From: an uncultured Eubacteriales bacterium
GTDB taxonomy: Bacteria > Bacillota > Clostridia > Christensenellales > Borkfalkiaceae
Direction of reading: 5' to 3'
Length of the DNA stretch: 47,237 nucleotides
Assembly: GCA_900543915.1 (NCBI GenBank)
Contig: UQTB01000017.1
Location: 1 to 47,237, forward strand
Below are positions 1 to 8,840 of the stretch, one piece after another. The position numbers and the translations under genes are program-made. Every line of letters starts with the position of its first letter. Position 1 is the first letter of the stretch. The notes below the pieces were generated by a model. It was not told where the DNA came from and made no database searches. It was given only the letters and a program-made list of their open reading frames with translations.

Positions 1-95
1 CCGAGAATGGCGGCTATGCCAAACTGTTCAACGCGCAGAAAGAGTTAGAGGAAGGCTATAAGACAGTTGCTTCCCTCGCAGAGGTGAGAGCATGA
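1..95 (+). CDS. C-terminal end of an ABC half-transporter (partial)
   Basis: The reading frame is open from the window edge to a TGA at 93-95 and gives about 30 residues containing GGYAKLFNAQKELEEGY. That G-x-Y-x-x-L-x-x-x-Q pattern is typical of the extreme C-terminus of exporter-fold ABC proteins with fused membrane and ATPase domains. The stop overlaps the ATG of the next gene, which is itself such an ABC protein, so the two probably form a heterodimer. Only the tail is visible, so substrate and family cannot be judged. Confidence 0.7.
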   Translation, partial: ENGGYAKLFNAQKELEEGYKTVASLAEVRA

Positions 96-1783
96 AAACC
101 AAACTTCGCAGAAGCGGCGCCAAGATCATGGCAAGCCTTATTGTACTGCTCGGTTCTTTATCTTACATAATGATTCTCGCCGTAATAAACGGTTCTGTTG
201 GGTTTATCGCTGCGATGGGCGTGACGGTGTTCGGTGCAACGGGCGTTGCAAAGGCTTTGGGCATCCTCGGCTTGTGCGCCGAAGTTTCCCTCTCGTGGGG
301 CTGGATCATCGGGCTTGCCGTCGGCTGCGGCGTCATTCGCGGCGGACTTCGGTATCTGGAACAGTACAGCAACCACTATATCGCCTTCAAACTGCTGGCG
401 GTCCTGCGCGACAAGATTTTCGGCGCTCTCCGCGTGCTCTGCCCGGCAAAGCTGGAAAGCAAGCAGAAGGGCGGCATCATTGCGATGATCACTTCGGACA
501 TCGAGACGCTGGAAGTTTTTTACGCGCATACCATATCGCCCGTCTGTATCGCAGTCCTGGTCTCCCTCGCGGTAATTCTGTTCGTCGGTTTCGTCTCTTC
601 CTGGTATCTGGCGCTCACGGCGCTCATCGGTTACGCCGTCATCGGCATAGCGGTTCCCCTCGTTTCGGCGGGGCGGCTGAAAGAAGCGGGCGTCAATTAC
701 CGCAGGGAATTCGCCTCGTTCAATTCTTATTTTCTGGACAGCGTCAAGGGGATCCGCGATATCGTACTCAACAATGCCGGGCCTGAGCGAAAAAAGGAGG
801 TGGACCGCTGTTCGGATGTCCTCCTGAAAGAGACGAAAAAGATGAAACACGGCATCACGCGGGCGGGCGCGGCGACCGAGCTTGCGGTCACGCTGGTTAT
901 CGCGCTCGCGCTCGTCGTCGGCATCCTCCTGGTGAAAGCGGAGATGCTCTCCCTCGGGTGGATGATCGTCGGCGTCACGGCGGTGTTCGGGAGCTTCGGT
1001 CCCGTCCTGGCGGTCTCGGCATTGCCCGGCAACCTCACGCAGACGTTTGCCAGCGGCGACCGTGTGCTGAATTTACTGGAAGAGAAACCCGCCGTTTCCG
1101 AAATCTCGAACGGAACGGATATTTCGTACGAACGCCTGGATGTCGAAAATCTCTCGTTTGCCTATGAGGCGAACGCCCCCGTGCTGAAAGAAGTTTGCAT
1201 GCACGCGAAGAAGGGCGAAATTATCGGCATTGTCGGCGAGAGCGGCTGCGGCAAATCCACATTCCTGAAACTGCTGCTGAGGTATTGGGAAAAAGACGGC
1301 GGGACGATCGCCTACAACGGATCCGACGTGGACATGATCAACTCGGCGAGTCTGCTGAATAACGTCACGATGGTATCCCAAAGCACATATCTCTTCGACG
1401 AGAGCATCGAAGAGAATCTGAGAATCGCCCGGCCGGACGCAACGCGGGAAGAACTCGAAAGCGCCTGCAGGATGGCGTCGGTGCACGACTTCATCCTTTC
1501 GCTGCCGGAGGGGTATGGGACGCGCGTCGGCGCGATGGGCGATAACCTCTCCGCGGGCGAAAAACAGCGCATCGGGCTTGCGCGCGCATTTCTGAGAGGG
1601 AGCGAGCTCATCCTTTTGGACGAGCCGACCAGCAATGTGGACTCCATCAACGAGGGCATGATCTTAAAGTCTCTCGCGGAGCACGGAAAGAGCGTCATCC
1701 TCGTATCGCACAGGGAATCGACGATGGCGATTGCAGATCGGATTTACAGAGTGAAAGACGGCGTAATGACGGAGGAAAGATAA
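92..1783 (+). CDS. ABC transporter, fused permease and ATP-binding half-transporter
   Basis: This 563-residue protein has an N-terminal membrane domain (hydrophobic helices at about 12-75, 145-190 and 265-315) followed by a nucleotide-binding domain. Walker A is GESGCGKST near residue 382, the signature is LSAGEKQR near 486 and Walker B is LILLDEPTS near 508, so the ATPase looks intact. Length and order fit the exporter-fold class. The ATG overlaps the stop of an upstream gene of the same type, pointing to a heterodimer. The next genes encode an ECF-type uptake system directly abutted. In Firmicutes this five-gene arrangement recurs and may move a metal-chelate or tetrapyrrole-like compound, but the substrate is inference. 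Confidence 0.9.
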   Translation: MKTKLRRSGAKIMASLIVLLGSLSYIMILAVINGSVGFIAAMGVTVFGATGVAKALGILGLCAEVSLSWGWIIGLAVGCGVIRGGLRYLEQYSNHYIAFKLLAVLRDKIFGALRVLCPAKLESKQKGGIIAMITSDIETLEVFYAHTISPVCIAVLVSLAVILFVGFVSSWYLALTALIGYAVIGIAVPLVSAGRLKEAGVNYRREFASFNSYFLDSVKGIRDIVLNNAGPERKKEVDRCSDVLLKETKKMKHGITRAGAATELAVTLVIALALVVGILLVKAEMLSLGWMIVGVTAVFGSFGPVLAVSALPGNLTQTFASGDRVLNLLEEKPAVSEISNGTDISYERLDVENLSFAYEANAPVLKEVCMHAKKGEIIGIVGESGCGKSTFLKLLLRYWEKDGGTIAYNGSDVDMINSASLLNNVTMVSQSTYLFDESIEENLRIARPDATREELESACRMASVHDFILSLPEGYGTRVGAMGDNLSAGEKQRIGLARAFLRGSELILLDEPTSNVDSINEGMILKSLAEHGKSVILVSHRESTMAIADRIYRVKDGVMTEER

Positions 1784-2476
1784 ATGGAAGAAAAGAACAA
1801 TGCCGCAACAGAACGGAACGCGGCGCAGGAACTCATCGAAAACGCAGCGGTCGATACGGCGGAGCCGGCCGTCAGGGAGGCGCGCGCGGACACCCCGGAA
1901 AACGACGGTAAGATTTTCCGCAGATATAAGATCAAAGATATCGTATTTTTGGCGATCATGTCGGCGTGCATGCTCGTGACGGGGGCGATCATGCCCCTCG
2001 TCGGGCAGATCCCGCTCTTCGGCATCATTCAGCTCTGCCTGGGGCTGCAGTTCTCGATTTTTCCCGTGATCGGCATGATGAAGGTGAGAAAGCCCGGCGC
2101 GCTGGTATTTATGTCCCTGTGCTGCGGCGTAGTGCTCGTGTTTATGAATCCCATCATGTTCGTTTGCAGCCTGCTCTGCGCTTTGATCGCTGAGGGACTG
2201 GTGCTCGCGCTCTTCCGCGGATATCGGAAAAACGGAGCGTGCCTGTTTGCGGGAACCGTTTATTTTCCCCTCACGCTTCCCTTTCTGTATGTATATTACC
2301 GTTTTTTGTATTCCTGGACGGGGGAGGAAGGACAGGCCGTCAACGCGTTTGTCGGCGCGGAGCCGGGCGTCGCGATCGGCATGTCCGCCGCGGTGCTTGC
2401 GGTCTGTTTCGCCGGCGCTCTGCTCGGCGTCGTCATTTCCCGCGAACTGCGGAAATCCGGTGTCATGAAGAAATGA
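1784..2476 (+). CDS. MptD-like ECF transporter substrate-binding (S) component
   Basis: This 230-residue integral membrane protein has a hydrophilic, charged N-terminus of about 45 residues. About five to six hydrophobic segments follow, beginning at IKDIVFLAIMSACMLVTGAI. The segment pattern and conserved Gly/Pro-rich loops resemble the MptD family of putative ECF S components, which capture the substrate. The ATG lies immediately after the preceding stop, and the next gene, EcfT, overlaps its end by four bases, so translation is coupled. Position between ABC half-transporters and EcfT/EcfA supports the assignment. The ligand cannot be read from the sequence. Confidence 0.75.
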   Translation: MEEKNNAATERNAAQELIENAAVDTAEPAVREARADTPENDGKIFRRYKIKDIVFLAIMSACMLVTGAIMPLVGQIPLFGIIQLCLGLQFSIFPVIGMMKVRKPGALVFMSLCCGVVLVFMNPIMFVCSLLCALIAEGLVLALFRGYRKNGACLFAGTVYFPLTLPFLYVYYRFLYSWTGEEGQAVNAFVGAEPGVAIGMSAAVLAVCFAGALLGVVISRELRKSGVMKK

Positions 2477-3150
2477 GTTTTTTTCGTTGGAAGGTTCAGT
2501 TATATCCGCTCGTCGCGATTCTGTCGGGCGTGCTGATCATCGTATTCGGGCTGATTGCGGCGAAAGATCTCCTCGCATGTTCCCTCTTTCTGGCAGGGGC
2601 ATATCTTTGGCTCGCCCTGTTCGGGTGCTGGAGGGAGTGCCTTCGCGTGCTTCCCGCGTTTGTCGTCGCGTCGGGTATCTTTTTCGGAATTTTTTATGCG
2701 GCGACGAGCACGGCGGATTCGGGCTGGTCGATGGCCAACCGCTTCGGCGCGGTGTTTCTCGCCGTCGTCCCGGGCATGAGCTGTTCTCCCGTGCGGATGA
2801 CGCGCAGTCTGTCGCAAATCCGTACGCCGCGCTCCGTCACGCTCGGCATGCTCATCGCGATGTCTTTCGTCCCCATGCTGAAAGGAGAGATCCGCCGCGT
2901 GCGCGAAGCGATGAAAACCCGGGGCGCGGGCAGCCTGCTGAATCCGAAAATTCTGTACCGCGCTTTCATGGTGCCGTTCGTGATGCGGCTGGTGAATATC
3001 TCCGACACGCTTGCGCTCTCGGTGGAGACGCGGGGATTCGCGCTCGGCAAGGCGCCTTATACCATTTATAAAAGGGAGAGCCTCGCTCTGTCCGACGTCC
3101 TGTTCGCGGCAGGGCTCTTGGCGGGCGCCGTTCTGGTGGTGGCGTTATGA
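2473..3150 (+). CDS. Energy-coupling factor transmembrane component EcfT
   Basis: This 225-residue membrane protein has hydrophobic segments near residues 10-60 and 65-95 and a C-terminal one at about 200-225. The cytoplasmic coupling region contains REAMKTRGAG near residue 145, matching the Ala/Arg-Gly coupling helix motif by which EcfT binds its ATPases. The chosen start is the ATG at 2473 in an ATGA overlap with the S-component stop; a longer in-frame extension upstream lies inside that gene and was discarded. The stop overlaps the start of the ATPase gene. It transmits ATP hydrolysis to the S component. Confidence 0.82.
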   Translation: MSFFRWKVQLYPLVAILSGVLIIVFGLIAAKDLLACSLFLAGAYLWLALFGCWRECLRVLPAFVVASGIFFGIFYAATSTADSGWSMANRFGAVFLAVVPGMSCSPVRMTRSLSQIRTPRSVTLGMLIAMSFVPMLKGEIRRVREAMKTRGAGSLLNPKILYRAFMVPFVMRLVNISDTLALSVETRGFALGKAPYTIYKRESLALSDVLFAAGLLAGAVLVVAL

Positions 3151-4559
3151 AGGCGATCGAACTGAAGGGCGTCAGCTTTTCTTACGACGGAAGGAAAAAG
3201 ATCTTCGATAACGTCAGTTTCTCGGTGGATTACGGCGGGGTGACGCTCGTCTCCGGGCATTCGGGAGAGGGAAAATCCACGCTGATGTATATCGTGAGCG
3301 GCATAATTCCCAACGTCAATTACGGCGAACTGACGGGCGAGGTACTTGTCGGCGGCGAGGAGATCCTCGGCAGAAAAATGGGATATATCTGCCGCAAAGT
3401 GGGCGTCGTTCTGCAAAACGCGGACGAGCAGATCGTGCAGAAGATCGTGGAGGATGAAGTCGCGTTCGGCTGTGAAAATCTCGCTTTTCCGCCCGAGAAG
3501 ATAGAGCGGCAGATCGAAACCGTCTGCCGTCTGATGAACCTCGGCCGTTCCCGGCAGTGCCGTACGCTGTCCGGCGGACAGAAACAGCGCCTCATCACGG
3601 CCTCCACGCTCGCGATGGGGCAGAAGATTCTCATTTTGGACGAGCCGCTTGCCAACCTCGACAAGGACGGTGCGGCGATGCTGATGAGAACCCTGCGTTC
3701 GCTTGCGGAAGCGGGGTACGCGGTCGTCGTCATCGAGCACCGCCTCGACATGGTGCTGCCCTACGTCGATACGGTATGGCATGTCGGCGGCGGGCGGATC
3801 GATGCGGTCGGGAACCGGCAGACATATCTCGCGGAGCAGACGGCGAAGATCGAGGATATCTGCCCGGTCTTTGCGGGGACGGAAAGTCTGTTCTCGCTGA
3901 ATAAAGTCGCCTTTTCGGTCAAAGACAGGGAGATTTTGAAGGGCGTCACCTGCGAGATTCCCAGGGGCGGCAGAACGGTTTTGCTGGGAGAAAACGGATG
4001 CGGAAAGACTACGCTCATGCGCCTGATCGCGCGCCTTTGCCGCCCCACGGGCGGGACGATCGCGCAGTATATCGATGAAAAACTGTCGCAGAAGCCGAAA
4101 GGGAGCAAGGCGTGGTACCGAAAGGTGGGAGTGGTTTATCAGAATCCGGACTATCAGCTCTTTATGCCCACGGTAGAGCGGGAAATCAAATTCGGCGCAC
4201 CGTCGCCCGCATATGCGGAGCGGATTGCGGAGCTGTTTCAGGTCAGGCACCTGTGGCAGCGCCATCCGCAGTCGCTTTCCGAGGGGCAGAAGCGGCGCGT
4301 CTCCATCGCGGCGGCGGTGGCCTGCGCGCCGGAGGTGCTTCTGCTGGACGAACCGACGGTGGGGCAGGATTACGACGGTCTGTGTGCGATGACGGATATT
4401 CTCAACCGCCTTCATGCGGAGACCGGCAACTCGATGATCACGGTCACGCACGACGTCAGATGCGCGGAAGCGCTCTGCGACAGGGCGTTTCTCATTCAGG
4501 ACGGCGTGATCAGAAGGCAGGGCGGCAAGGAACTCGTGAGGGAGTATTTTTCGCGCTGA
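3147..4559 (+). CDS. ECF transporter ATPase with two fused nucleotide-binding domains
   Basis: The 470-residue protein contains two complete ABC ATPase domains. The first has Walker A GHSGEGKST (about 37-45), signature LSGGQKQR and Walker B ILILDEPLA. The second has GENGCGKTT (about 281-289), LSEGQKRR and LLLDEPTVG. It therefore replaces the usual separate EcfA1 and EcfA2 subunits. The ATG overlaps the EcfT stop (ATGA), so it is the last gene of the operon, and a terminator follows at 4624. Its role is powering the adjacent S component and EcfT. Confidence 0.9.
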   Translation: MKAIELKGVSFSYDGRKKIFDNVSFSVDYGGVTLVSGHSGEGKSTLMYIVSGIIPNVNYGELTGEVLVGGEEILGRKMGYICRKVGVVLQNADEQIVQKIVEDEVAFGCENLAFPPEKIERQIETVCRLMNLGRSRQCRTLSGGQKQRLITASTLAMGQKILILDEPLANLDKDGAAMLMRTLRSLAEAGYAVVVIEHRLDMVLPYVDTVWHVGGGRIDAVGNRQTYLAEQTAKIEDICPVFAGTESLFSLNKVAFSVKDREILKGVTCEIPRGGRTVLLGENGCGKTTLMRLIARLCRPTGGTIAQYIDEKLSQKPKGSKAWYRKVGVVYQNPDYQLFMPTVEREIKFGAPSPAYAERIAELFQVRHLWQRHPQSLSEGQKRRVSIAAAVACAPEVLLLDEPTVGQDYDGLCAMTDILNRLHAETGNSMITVTHDVRCAEALCDRAFLIQDGVIRRQGGKELVREYFSR

Positions 4560-4623
4560 GTTCCTGTTTTGCCGCGCATTTCGTCCGTCCGGCGGAAATT
4601 CCTGAAAATACAAAAAATCCGAT

Positions 4624-4652
4624 CGCTCCGGGCATTTCCGGGGCGTTTTTTT
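4624..4652 (+). terminator. Intrinsic terminator of the ECF/ABC operon
   Basis: CGCTCCGG at 4624-4631 pairs with CCGGGGCG at 4638-4645 (one G-U pair) around a GCATTT loop, and seven T residues follow. It lies 65 bases after the EcfA stop. Confidence 0.85.
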
Positions 4653-4714
4653 ATCAGCCGCTTTTTCGATTTGAAAATTTTTTTCTTTTTTCTGAAAAAA
4701 TTTAAAAAATGGTA

Positions 4715-4743
4715 TTGACAAAGCCGTTTTCCCGTGTTATAAT
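4715..4743 (+). promoter_or_regulatory. Consensus sigma-A promoter of the first sugar operon
   Basis: TTGACA at 4715-4720 and TATAAT at 4738-4743 are separated by exactly 17 bases. The predicted transcript starts near 4750 and has an unusually long leader of about 185 bases before the ATG at 4933. With such a perfect core, control must come from the operator and leader elements downstream. Confidence 0.88.
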
Positions 4744-4756
4744 AATTATACTTTCA

Positions 4757-4772
4757 TGCGACACGAGTCGCA
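4757..4772. promoter_or_regulatory. LacI-type operator-like palindrome (a partner copy lies at 4859-4874)
   Basis: TGCGACACGAGTCGCA is a near-perfect dyad with a central CG, the layout of LacI-family operators, and sits just after the predicted transcription start. A second, less symmetric copy (TGCGACACGAATCGCC) lies at 4859-4874, just downstream of the leader terminator. The same operon ends with a LacI-family gene at 15846, a natural candidate for the binding protein. Alternatively each could act as a short RNA hairpin with an ACGA loop. Confidence 0.5.
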
Positions 4773-4791
4773 TTCCGAATGATTCATTTGG

Positions 4792-4849
4792 GATAACGGG
4801 CACAGTTTGCGCAAACCGAATAGAGGAGCAGAGCTCGTTATCTTTTTTT
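4792..4849 (+). promoter_or_regulatory. Leader hairpin with T-tract: putative transcription attenuator
   Basis: GATAACGGGC at 4792-4801 pairs with GCTCGTTATC at 4833-4842 (one G-U) and is followed by seven T residues at 4843-4849. Inside the loop is a perfect palindrome, GTTTGCGCAAAC, at 4805-4816. This is an intrinsic terminator in the 5-prime leader, before the first gene, so it probably works as an attenuator. I see no match to a riboswitch or T-box class. Confidence 0.55.
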
Positions 4850-4932
4850 GATTAAATTTGCGACACGAATCGCCAAGGGAAAAAGCGTGCGGCGCAAAGC
4901 CGTAAATATATCGCGTAAACAGGAGGAAAACA

Positions 4933-6828
4933 ATGAAAAAAGCAATCATCATGGCGTTGACGCTGGCATGCAGCCTCTGCCTCGGTCTCGGGGCGGCGTT
5001 CGCGCAAGAGCAGCCGCTAAGTTCGCCTGCGAACTTAGTAAAAGAGCTCGCCATCGGCGAGCTCCTCCCCGGTTATCAGGTAGACGGCAAAACAAATCTG
5101 CCGTTTCCGGACGACTGGGGCATCAAGGCGGGCAAGGTCGGCGGCGCCGTGACGTTCGTCAATAACGACGGCACGGTAAGAGCGGCTGCAAGCGGGATCT
5201 TTTTCGCTTCCGAAATGCCGCTGACCGCCGCGCTTACGTCCGAGGTGACCGAATATACGGTCTCCGCGAAGGTCACGCCGAAGGAAAGAGGCGACTGGGG
5301 CGGCGTCGGCATTTTGATCGGCTGGCATAACGAGGCGCCCGTCGTCTTATTTCTGACCGAAAATCCCTCTATGAGCTTTGCAATCGACGGGAACGAATGG
5401 GCCAAGGCGTTTGAGCCCATGGACGGCGTCGCGCTGCCCGCGTTCTCGCTGGATACCGAATATGACATGAAAGTGGCGATGAAGGACGGGATCGCTTCCG
5501 TTTATCTGAACGGAACGCTGATCAACAATATCGACTTGTCCGCGTATGAAATTACGCCCGCGGTCGGCCCCGCGATGAAAAATTACAGGGGAGAATACAC
5601 GGATTTCGCGCTGGAAGCCGTCGTCCCCATGAAGGAGCCCGCGGCGTATGCGGATTACGACAACATCGTCGCGGATACCGTCGGGCTGCTGGATACGTAC
5701 GGCGTGAGCGCGGAATTCAAAACGCAGCAGCCGTTCCCGTCCGACTGGGGGATGAAAGTCTCCGTGGTGGAAGGCGCTTACATGCGCGTGGACAATAACA
5801 TGAATCCCTACATAAACGCTTCGTTTTGTGCGTCTTACCTGCCCACGATGAAAGATGTCTCTTCCGTGACGGACTATTACGTGGAAGCGACGGTCATCCC
5901 GGCCGAGAGAAATAACTGGGGCGGCGCGGGGATCGTGGTCGGCAGAGGCGCGGAAGACGGCGCGCCCGTCGTGATCTGGATGTCCGAGGTCGGCGGCGTT
6001 TATGTCGCGTATTCTTTTGAGGAGTTCAGAATCCCGGTAGTGGATCCGGCGGTGGACGAACCGATGACGTTTGAAACCGGCACGCCCATCCGCTTCGGCG
6101 CGGTGGTGACGGGCGGTCAGGTCGCGGTCTACATCGACGGCGCGCTCGTGGGCACTGCCGATATTTCCGCGGCGCAATCCCTTCCCGCCGTGGGCACGGC
6201 ATTCAAGAACTGGAATGCGGAAGTCACGGAGATCGCCTTCCGGACGGATACGGAAGGTCTGGAAAATGCGAAATACACCATATACGGCATTTCGGGCGCG
6301 GTGGAAATCTCCGATCAGGAATATACGTACGGCGAAAAAGTGACCCTGAATCCGGCGGAGCGCAAGGGGTATCAGTTTATGGGGTGGCACCTTCTGCCCG
6401 ATCTGAGCGATCAGGTAGTGACCGAAATTCCCGCCAGTGTAGGAGGAGATATCAATCTCTACTGCGAATTTGCGACGGCGGTTTACAGCATCAAATACTA
6501 TGACGGGGATACCGAGATGACGGATCCGACGTTCACGGCAAACTACGACTTCAAGTCCTATATTCCGCTTCCCACGCCCGCCAAGGAAGGGTATACCTTC
6601 GAGGGCTGGTACGAATCGGCCGATTTTTCGGGCGAAAAGGTAGATGCGATCGAAATGGGCACGACGGGAGACAAGATCTTCTATGCGAAATTCGTCAGAG
6701 AAGGCGGCGGCTCCGGCGATGAAACCGACGGCTGCGGCAGCGCGCTCGGCATCTCTTCCGCGCTTCTGTGCGCGGCGGCTGCGGGCGCAGGGCTGATGCT
6801 CCTCAGGAAAAAGCGCGGCGCGCGCTGA
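4933..6828 (+). CDS. Secreted surface protein with duplicated lectin-like domains, InlB-type repeats and a C-terminal anchor
   Basis: This 631-residue protein begins with a signal peptide (residues 1-24, ending AFAQE). Residues about 40-235 and 240-440 are an internal duplication: each copy has a PFPxDWG motif followed by a beta-rich region with WGGxGI, resembling concanavalin/laminin-G-like sugar-binding folds. Two InlB-type beta-repeats follow (GYQFMGWHL and GYTFEGWYE). The C-terminus is DGCGSALG, a hydrophobic helix and RKKRGAR, which looks like a sorting or anchoring signal. It is the first gene of the sugar operon, with GGAGG eight bases before the ATG. It probably captures a polysaccharide at the cell surface; no catalytic motif is evident. 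Confidence 0.75.
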   Translation: MKKAIIMALTLACSLCLGLGAAFAQEQPLSSPANLVKELAIGELLPGYQVDGKTNLPFPDDWGIKAGKVGGAVTFVNNDGTVRAAASGIFFASEMPLTAALTSEVTEYTVSAKVTPKERGDWGGVGILIGWHNEAPVVLFLTENPSMSFAIDGNEWAKAFEPMDGVALPAFSLDTEYDMKVAMKDGIASVYLNGTLINNIDLSAYEITPAVGPAMKNYRGEYTDFALEAVVPMKEPAAYADYDNIVADTVGLLDTYGVSAEFKTQQPFPSDWGMKVSVVEGAYMRVDNNMNPYINASFCASYLPTMKDVSSVTDYYVEATVIPAERNNWGGAGIVVGRGAEDGAPVVIWMSEVGGVYVAYSFEEFRIPVVDPAVDEPMTFETGTPIRFGAVVTGGQVAVYIDGALVGTADISAAQSLPAVGTAFKNWNAEVTEIAFRTDTEGLENAKYTIYGISGAVEISDQEYTYGEKVTLNPAERKGYQFMGWHLLPDLSDQVVTEIPASVGGDINLYCEFATAVYSIKYYDGDTEMTDPTFTANYDFKSYIPLPTPAKEGYTFEGWYESADFSGEKVDAIEMGTTGDKIFYAKFVREGGGSGDETDGCGSALGISSALLCAAAAGAGLMLLRKKRGAR

Positions 6829-6838
6829 CGGAGGCGGT

Positions 6839-8830
6839 ATGAAAAAAAGACTGATCGCCTTTATTATGTGCCTGATGTTAGCTTTCGGTGGATTTGCGGC
6901 TGCGGGGTGTGAGAATACGCCTTCCGCTTCGCTCGATCCCATCGACGCGACGGTGGAACTCTGGAGCGCGCCCGAGGCGTTCGGGCGCAATCAAAATTAC
7001 AAGGTGGAGATTTCCGGCGACGGCGAGACCTGGACGGAGACCGCCGTCTACAACGTCAAAAACGGGCATCAGCTGGGGGATAAGCTGATCAACCTGGGCG
7101 GCGGCGTTTATTTCGGAGAGCCGTATACGGCGTCCCTCGTCACGTTCGACTTCGAGGGGACGGTGGGAATCCGCGTCACCTATTCCAAGGACCTTGCGGA
7201 AAACGGCTACGTCATCAGCCCCGCTTCTTACGCGGTAAAGAGCGTGCAGGAGGGGAATACCGTCACGTTTACGCTGACGCAGGACGCGAAGAGTCCCCGC
7301 AAAGTGGTGTTCCGCCCAGACGGCGAATGGGAGGCGGAGTGCCTTCAGATCATGACGAACGTCCCGGAAAAGGAATACAAGGTGGATGAGACCGCCGAAA
7401 ACGTGTACGTCATCGAGGAGGGAGACGAGATCCCTCTCACCCTGCCGGAGGGAAAAACGGTCTATTATTTCAAGAAAGGCATCCACACGCTTCCGGGCGG
7501 CTACTGGGCGGAGCTCGATCTCGGCAAGACCGAAACGGTCACATCCTTCGACCTCATGACCCCGTCCGTCAATCAGAGCACGCTGCCCGGCGGGCTCTGC
7601 TTCGAGCTGCTGGCGAAACAGGAAGACGGCGCATGGGAGAGCGTCTACCGCTCGGTGGGAGAGGATGCGGAGAACAACGTCAATCTGACCGGCGTGAAGG
7701 TGAATGCCGAGGCGCGCTATTTCCGCATCGTCCTGCACGGCAACTTCAACTGGCAGCCGGTGGGAAATTATCGGTTTATCCATAAAGCGTATATGAGCGA
7801 ACTGCGGCTCTTCAACGAAAGCGGAGAAAACGTCGCGCTGGGCAGGGCCGTGGCGGGGGCAGGCAAAGACTTCGCCGTAATCACGGACGGCGCAGAGGGG
7901 GACGTCTACGGTCACGCGTATGCGGGCGAGACCTTCAGCGTAATGGACGGATATACCTATTATCTGGAAAAAGGAAGCGTCCTCAACGGCGCGTTCCTGG
8001 GGAACGGGCGCGAAAACGTCACGATCTCCGGGCGGGGGATCCTTGACAGCAGCATTCTGGAATCCGACCACGATCTCTCGGAGGGCAGAAACGGCGCCAT
8101 TCACTTTGAATCTCTCAAGAACGTAGTCGTCGAGGGGATCACCATGATGCACGCCCCCATGTGGATGTGCGTCATCAATTACAGCGAAAACGTGCTGGTG
8201 GACGGGGTCAACCTGTTCGGCTACTGCACGAATGCGGACGGCATCCACTTCTCCGCCTCCAAGAATGCGGTCGCGACCGGCTGCTTTATCCGCACGACGG
8301 ACGATTTGTTCGTCGCCTACCACTACGGGGACGCGGACGGGCTTACCTTCCGCAACAGCGTGCTTTGGAGCGACGGGGGAAGAGCGCTTCTCCTGGGGCT
8401 CGCGAGCACGGGAGACATCAAAAACGTCACAATGGAAAACTGCGACGTCATCACCTTCCAGAACGTGTGGAATCTGGAAGAAGCGGGCGGATGCGCGCAG
8501 ATCATCGCCACGGGCGGCAGGACGATTTCGAACGTCGTCATCCGCGACGTCCGCATCGACGAGGTCCGTTTCCCCGTCATCGCGCAGTTTCTGCAGATCC
8601 GCTCGGGGAACGACGCTTACGGCGCCGGCTTTGTTTCGGGCGTGCGGCTGGAGAACGTCTCGTACGCCTCCGAGTGTAAGCCGAAGTCGCTGATCTCGGT
8701 GATGTCGCCTGGCGGCGCGGTTTCAGGCATCACGTTCAAGCGCGTCACCGTCGGGGGAACCGAGGTGACGGCGGACAACATAGGGGATTTTTTCAGCAAG
8801 GATCCCGAAATCGAGATCATCTACGAATAA
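6839..8830 (+). CDS. Lipoprotein with a right-handed beta-helix, GH28/pectin-lyase-like glycosidase
   Basis: A 663-residue protein with a lipoprotein signal peptide (FAAAGC, Cys near 22). Residues about 30-170 and 180-340 are beta-rich, the latter like an F5/8-type carbohydrate-binding module. From about 370 to 640 short strands repeat in the pattern of a parallel beta-helix. NADGIHF near residue 465 and TTDDLFV near 485 occupy the places of the NTD and DD acids of GH28 enzymes. Clear GHG and RIK motifs are not seen, so a related beta-helix family is possible. It sits 10 bases after the lectin-like gene and probably cleaves the captured glycan outside the cell. Confidence 0.72.
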   Translation: MKKRLIAFIMCLMLAFGGFAAAGCENTPSASLDPIDATVELWSAPEAFGRNQNYKVEISGDGETWTETAVYNVKNGHQLGDKLINLGGGVYFGEPYTASLVTFDFEGTVGIRVTYSKDLAENGYVISPASYAVKSVQEGNTVTFTLTQDAKSPRKVVFRPDGEWEAECLQIMTNVPEKEYKVDETAENVYVIEEGDEIPLTLPEGKTVYYFKKGIHTLPGGYWAELDLGKTETVTSFDLMTPSVNQSTLPGGLCFELLAKQEDGAWESVYRSVGEDAENNVNLTGVKVNAEARYFRIVLHGNFNWQPVGNYRFIHKAYMSELRLFNESGENVALGRAVAGAGKDFAVITDGAEGDVYGHAYAGETFSVMDGYTYYLEKGSVLNGAFLGNGRENVTISGRGILDSSILESDHDLSEGRNGAIHFESLKNVVVEGITMMHAPMWMCVINYSENVLVDGVNLFGYCTNADGIHFSASKNAVATGCFIRTTDDLFVAYHYGDADGLTFRNSVLWSDGGRALLLGLASTGDIKNVTMENCDVITFQNVWNLEEAGGCAQIIATGGRTISNVVIRDVRIDEVRFPVIAQFLQIRSGNDAYGAGFVSGVRLENVSYASECKPKSLISVMSPGGAVSGITFKRVTVGGTEVTADNIGDFFSKDPEIEIIYE

Positions 8831-8840
8831 GGAGTGAAAG

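Noticed and set aside
3066..4721. Long minus-strand frame opposite the EcfA gene
   Set aside because: Both ATPase domains with all motifs are on the plus strand; the minus frame is Arg/His-rich shadow sequence typical of GC-rich genes.
4851..4932. GGCGCAAAGCC in the leader resembles part of the c-di-GMP-I riboswitch
   Set aside because: Only this short piece matches; the paired helices and other conserved segments of that riboswitch are absent, and the piece can be explained as a four-base stem with a GCAAA loop.
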